Assembly: GCA_022360735.1 (NCBI GenBank)
Contig: JAKSCF010000730.1
Span: forward strand, 1 to 5,100
DNA: 5,100 bases
From: Clostridia bacterium
Lineage (GTDB): Bacteria; Bacillota_A; Clostridia; Peptostreptococcales; JAAYPU01
Reading direction: 5' to 3'
Positions 4,693 to 5,100 of this stretch are shown piece by piece. The notes below the pieces were generated by a model. That model was given only the letters and a program-made list of their open reading frames with translations, searched no databases and was not told where the DNA came from. Made by a program: the position numbers and the translations under genes. Within the stretch, counting starts at the first letter, position 1; every line of letters starts with the position of its first letter.

Positions 4693-5100
4693 TTAGTTAT
4701 CTACTTCACCGACTGTTTTCTTAGAAAATTGACATTTTAGCAAATAGACATAATCATACTGCTTTAAAACCTCGGGATTCTCTACATAATATTGATGATA
4801 ATACATAGACATAGAATTTCCGTCATCAAATAAAAACTTGTCTAAAACAATTTCAGTTTCAGATGTAATTTCAACAGGTTCATTTAACTCCCCGCTACCT
4901 ACAGAAAACTTGCTGTTTGTTTCAAAATCGTTTTCAGTTGTAAAACTATGACTTGACAAACCATTCGCATATTGATGTGAAATTCTCCATTGATAATTTG
5001 AAGTTGTATCAACGAGTACTGAAATCTTGCCCTTCTTTAACTTATTATCAGGATCTACTCCAATGGACATGCTAGCCCTTGACTTTGTGTCTGATAGTAA
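4693..5100 (-). CDS. Putative lipoprotein, paralogue copy 3, N-terminus outside the window
   Basis: The frame is open to the right edge, and the codons from 5100 read LLSDTKSRASMSIGVDPDNK, matching residues 82-101 of copy 2, so about 80 N-terminal residues including the expected signal peptide lie beyond the window. The Met at 5070 is internal, not the start. The first part matches copy 2, while from SKFSVG onwards (about 4914 down) it follows copy 1 (VLDKFLFDD, YYVENPE, FSKKTVGEV). The stop is two codons early: the CAA that encodes Gln in H-N-Q-K of the other copies is TAA here (4693-4695). The loss of two residues should not matter much. The family is not recognised. Confidence 0.9.
   Translation of the reverse strand, partial: LLSDTKSRASMSIGVDPDNKLKKGKISVLVDTTSNYQWRISHQYANGLSSHSFTTENDFETNSKFSVGSGELNEPVEITSETEIVLDKFLFDDGNSMSMYYHQYYVENPEVLKQYDYVYLLKCQFSKKTVGEVDN

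Noticed and set aside
1..5100. CRISPR arrays, tRNA, rRNA and riboswitches
   Set aside because: No regularly spaced repeats, no cloverleaf and no known aptamer core were seen on either strand.

Overview
The window is low in G+C (about one third) and shows strong AGGAGG-type ribosome binding sites, rho-independent terminators, TTGNNN/TATAAT promoter elements and lipoproteins with Bacillota-style lipoboxes. Together with a transposase remnant that resembles IS1634/IS4-type enzymes, this points to a member of the Bacillota, probably a clostridium. It reads as an accessory, repeat-rich region: a few orphan genes, decayed fragments and mobile-element debris, with no housekeeping genes.

Left part (1-1560, + strand). 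A possible C-terminal tail of an upstream gene ends at 71. At 246-369 lies the 5' end of an insertion sequence: a promoter whose -10 sits in the loop of a perfect 19-bp inverted repeat, the ribosome binding site in the right arm, and the first residues of a transposase that then stops. One base after that stop begins an intact gene (371-1396) for a 341-residue membrane-anchored extracytoplasmic protein of unknown function. Its ribosome binding site overlaps the last codons of the transposase stub, so the captured IS promoter and translational coupling probably drive it. A short unidentified ORF (1451-1558) follows.

Middle (1560-2290). Two rho-independent terminators (1659-1686 and 1734-1775) precede a small gene (1900-2148). 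Its product resembles the short proteins often annotated as 'ketohydroxyglutarate aldolase', with a fold like an I9 propeptide. A strong hairpin terminator (2247-2287) closes it and separates the + strand genes from the converging - strand genes.

Right part (2290-5100, - strand). Three tandem paralogous lipoprotein genes (2340-3053, 3826-4506, and 4693 to beyond the right edge) form a family that I do not recognise. Copies 1 and 2 share a 52-nt leader. Copy 1 has an internal 14-codon duplication, and copy 3 is a mosaic of the other two. A 315-bp MITE-like element with near-perfect terminal inverted repeats lies between copies 1 and 2. Between copies 2 and 3 lies an orphan C-terminal protein fragment. 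Duplicated surface lipoproteins interleaved with a C-terminal fragment would fit an immunity-type array left by repeated duplication with a toxin gene, but that is inference only.
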